Source of the DNA: Magnetococcales bacterium
GTDB lineage: Bacteria > Pseudomonadota > Magnetococcia > Magnetococcales > Magnetaquicoccaceae
DNA: 5,592 bases
Assembly (NCBI GenBank): GCA_015228895.1
Contig: JADGCR010000151.1
Coordinates: 1-5,592, forward strand
Direction: 5' to 3'
Shown: positions 4,981 to 5,592 of the stretch, piece by piece
How the letters are laid out: the number at the start of each line of letters is the position of its first letter
Position numbering within the stretch: position 1 is the first letter of the stretch
Notes under the pieces: generated by a model
Told to the model about the DNA's origin: nothing
The model's input: the letters and a program-made list of their open reading frames with translations, nothing else
The model's database searches: none
Program-made: the position numbers and the translations under genes

Positions 4981-5592
4981 GGCTTGACCACCACCCCCAC
5001 GAAACAACAGACCGGCTCCCCCTGGACATATTCGTGAATCTCCCGCGCCAACCCGGCCACCACCAGCCCGGCCCCGGTGGCCGTCCGCACCACATGACCC
5101 CTGCCATGGGCGTAACAGCCACCCCGCTCGAACCCCTCCAGGGGGTTGATCACCACCCCGTCCCCTTCCGGATCCCCCTCGTCGGGAAACAGGGTGAACA
5201 CGAAACACCCCCCCGGACGCAACGTGCGGGCCACGGCCAGAAAGAGTCGGGACAGATCACCGAAATGGATCAGGGTGGCCGCGCTGACCACGACGTCGTA
5301 TGTTGCCGGATGGTCTGTCATGAACAGCAGCAGATCCCCGAGATGCAGTCGATCGTACAGCCCCTTCTCCCTGGCCTTTTCCAGCATGTCGGCGGACAGA
5401 TCCACCCCATCCAGCCCCGCGGCCCGGTCACGCAGCAACCCCCCCACCATCCCGGTGCCGCACCCCGCGTCCAGCACCCGCAGATCACCCTGGGGTTTTT
5501 GGGCGCGCACCGCCGCGGCCACCAGCTCCGCGCCCCGATAGGCCGTCTGATCGATCCGATCCCAGTAACGCGCCCGTCTGGTGTAGATCCGG
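4977..5592 (-). CDS. SAM-dependent methyltransferase, TPR-associated type (N-terminus beyond window)
   Basis: The frame is open to the right edge; 204 residues are visible and the start is missing. The class I methyltransferase fold is clear. Motif I is VLDAGCGTG (visible residues 39-47), which binds SAM; GVDLSADML (62-70) carries the acidic residue that contacts the ribose. Next come YDVVVSAATLIHFGDL (98-113) and the LRPGG turn (124-128). The C-terminal pattern (CYAH at 159-162, then GEPVCCFVGVVV) and the upstream YWDRIDQTAYRG resemble the predicted methyltransferases that carry N-terminal TPR repeats (COG4976-type). The missing part may therefore contain TPR or SEL1 repeats. The substrate is unknown; a BioC-like or protein/small-molecule methyltransferase cannot be excluded. 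An internal GTG at 5522 was not taken as the start because homologous sequence continues upstream. There is no signal peptide in the visible part. It overlaps the next gene by four bases. Confidence 0.87.
   Translation of the reverse strand, partial: RIYTRRARYWDRIDQTAYRGAELVAAAVRAQKPQGDLRVLDAGCGTGMVGGLLRDRAAGLDGVDLSADMLEKAREKGLYDRLHLGDLLLFMTDHPATYDVVVSAATLIHFGDLSRLFLAVARTLRPGGCFVFTLFPDEGDPEGDGVVINPLEGFERGGCYAHGRGHVVRTATGAGLVVAGLAREIHEYVQGEPVCCFVGVVVKP

Noticed and set aside
3692..5037. Plus-strand open frames opposite the two SEL1 genes (3692-4420 and 4360-5037)
   Set aside because: They are complements of SEL1 coding; the repeated Gln/Leu/His patterns merely mirror the SEL1 repeats.
4981..5208. 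76-residue N-terminal extension of the middle SEL1 protein
   Set aside because: It overlaps the methyltransferase; the ATGA overlap at 4977-4980 and the signal peptide define the start.
5520..5522. GTG as start of the methyltransferase
   Set aside because: The frame stays open to the edge and the upstream residues (YWDRIDQTAYRG) fit the family, so this is an internal Val codon.

Overview
The window comes from a GC-rich Gram-negative bacterium, most likely a proteobacterium. The lipobox lipoprotein with an OmpA/Pal-type peptidoglycan-binding domain, the exported SEL1-repeat proteins and the GGDEF-family proteins all point that way. A magnetococcal or other alphaproteobacterial-like host would fit the style of the genes, but the sequence alone does not prove it. 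There are no RNA genes, insertion sequences, CRISPR arrays or other mobile-element signs. Coding density is very high and no gene-free stretch exceeds about 120 bases.

Plus strand, left part (2-2843): the C-terminal tail of an unidentified, proline-rich protein is followed after 15 bases by two GTG-started genes separated by 19 bases. They encode paralogous proteins of 439 and 456 aa. Each has a helical N-terminal region of unknown function, a charged helical or coiled-coil middle, and a C-terminal GGDEF domain whose active-site motif is destroyed (SVERF and GDETF). The second keeps an RxxD sequence at exactly the position of the c-di-GMP inhibitory site, so it looks like a c-di-GMP receptor rather than a cyclase. 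The three genes are probably one operon whose promoter lies left of the window.

Centre (2844-3736): a relatively AT-rich intergenic stretch holds a clear extended -10 promoter and an imperfect dyad over its -35 box. Together they drive a 234-aa outer-membrane lipoprotein with two thrombospondin-type-3 calcium-binding repeats and an OmpA-like peptidoglycan-binding domain. A strong hairpin that can act on both strands closes this gene and the convergent operon.

Minus strand, right part (3737-5592): reading leftward, a class I SAM-dependent methyltransferase of the TPR-associated type (its N-terminus is beyond the edge) overlaps by 4 bases a 207-aa exported SEL1-repeat protein. A second, 200-aa exported SEL1-repeat protein follows 17 bases later. 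The three are almost certainly co-transcribed from a promoter outside the window. The most interesting material is the pair of degenerate GGDEF paralogues with their unnamed N-terminal domain, the candidate operator at the lipoprotein promoter, and the methyltransferase-SEL1-SEL1 unit with poly-G tracts in both SEL1 signal-peptide regions.
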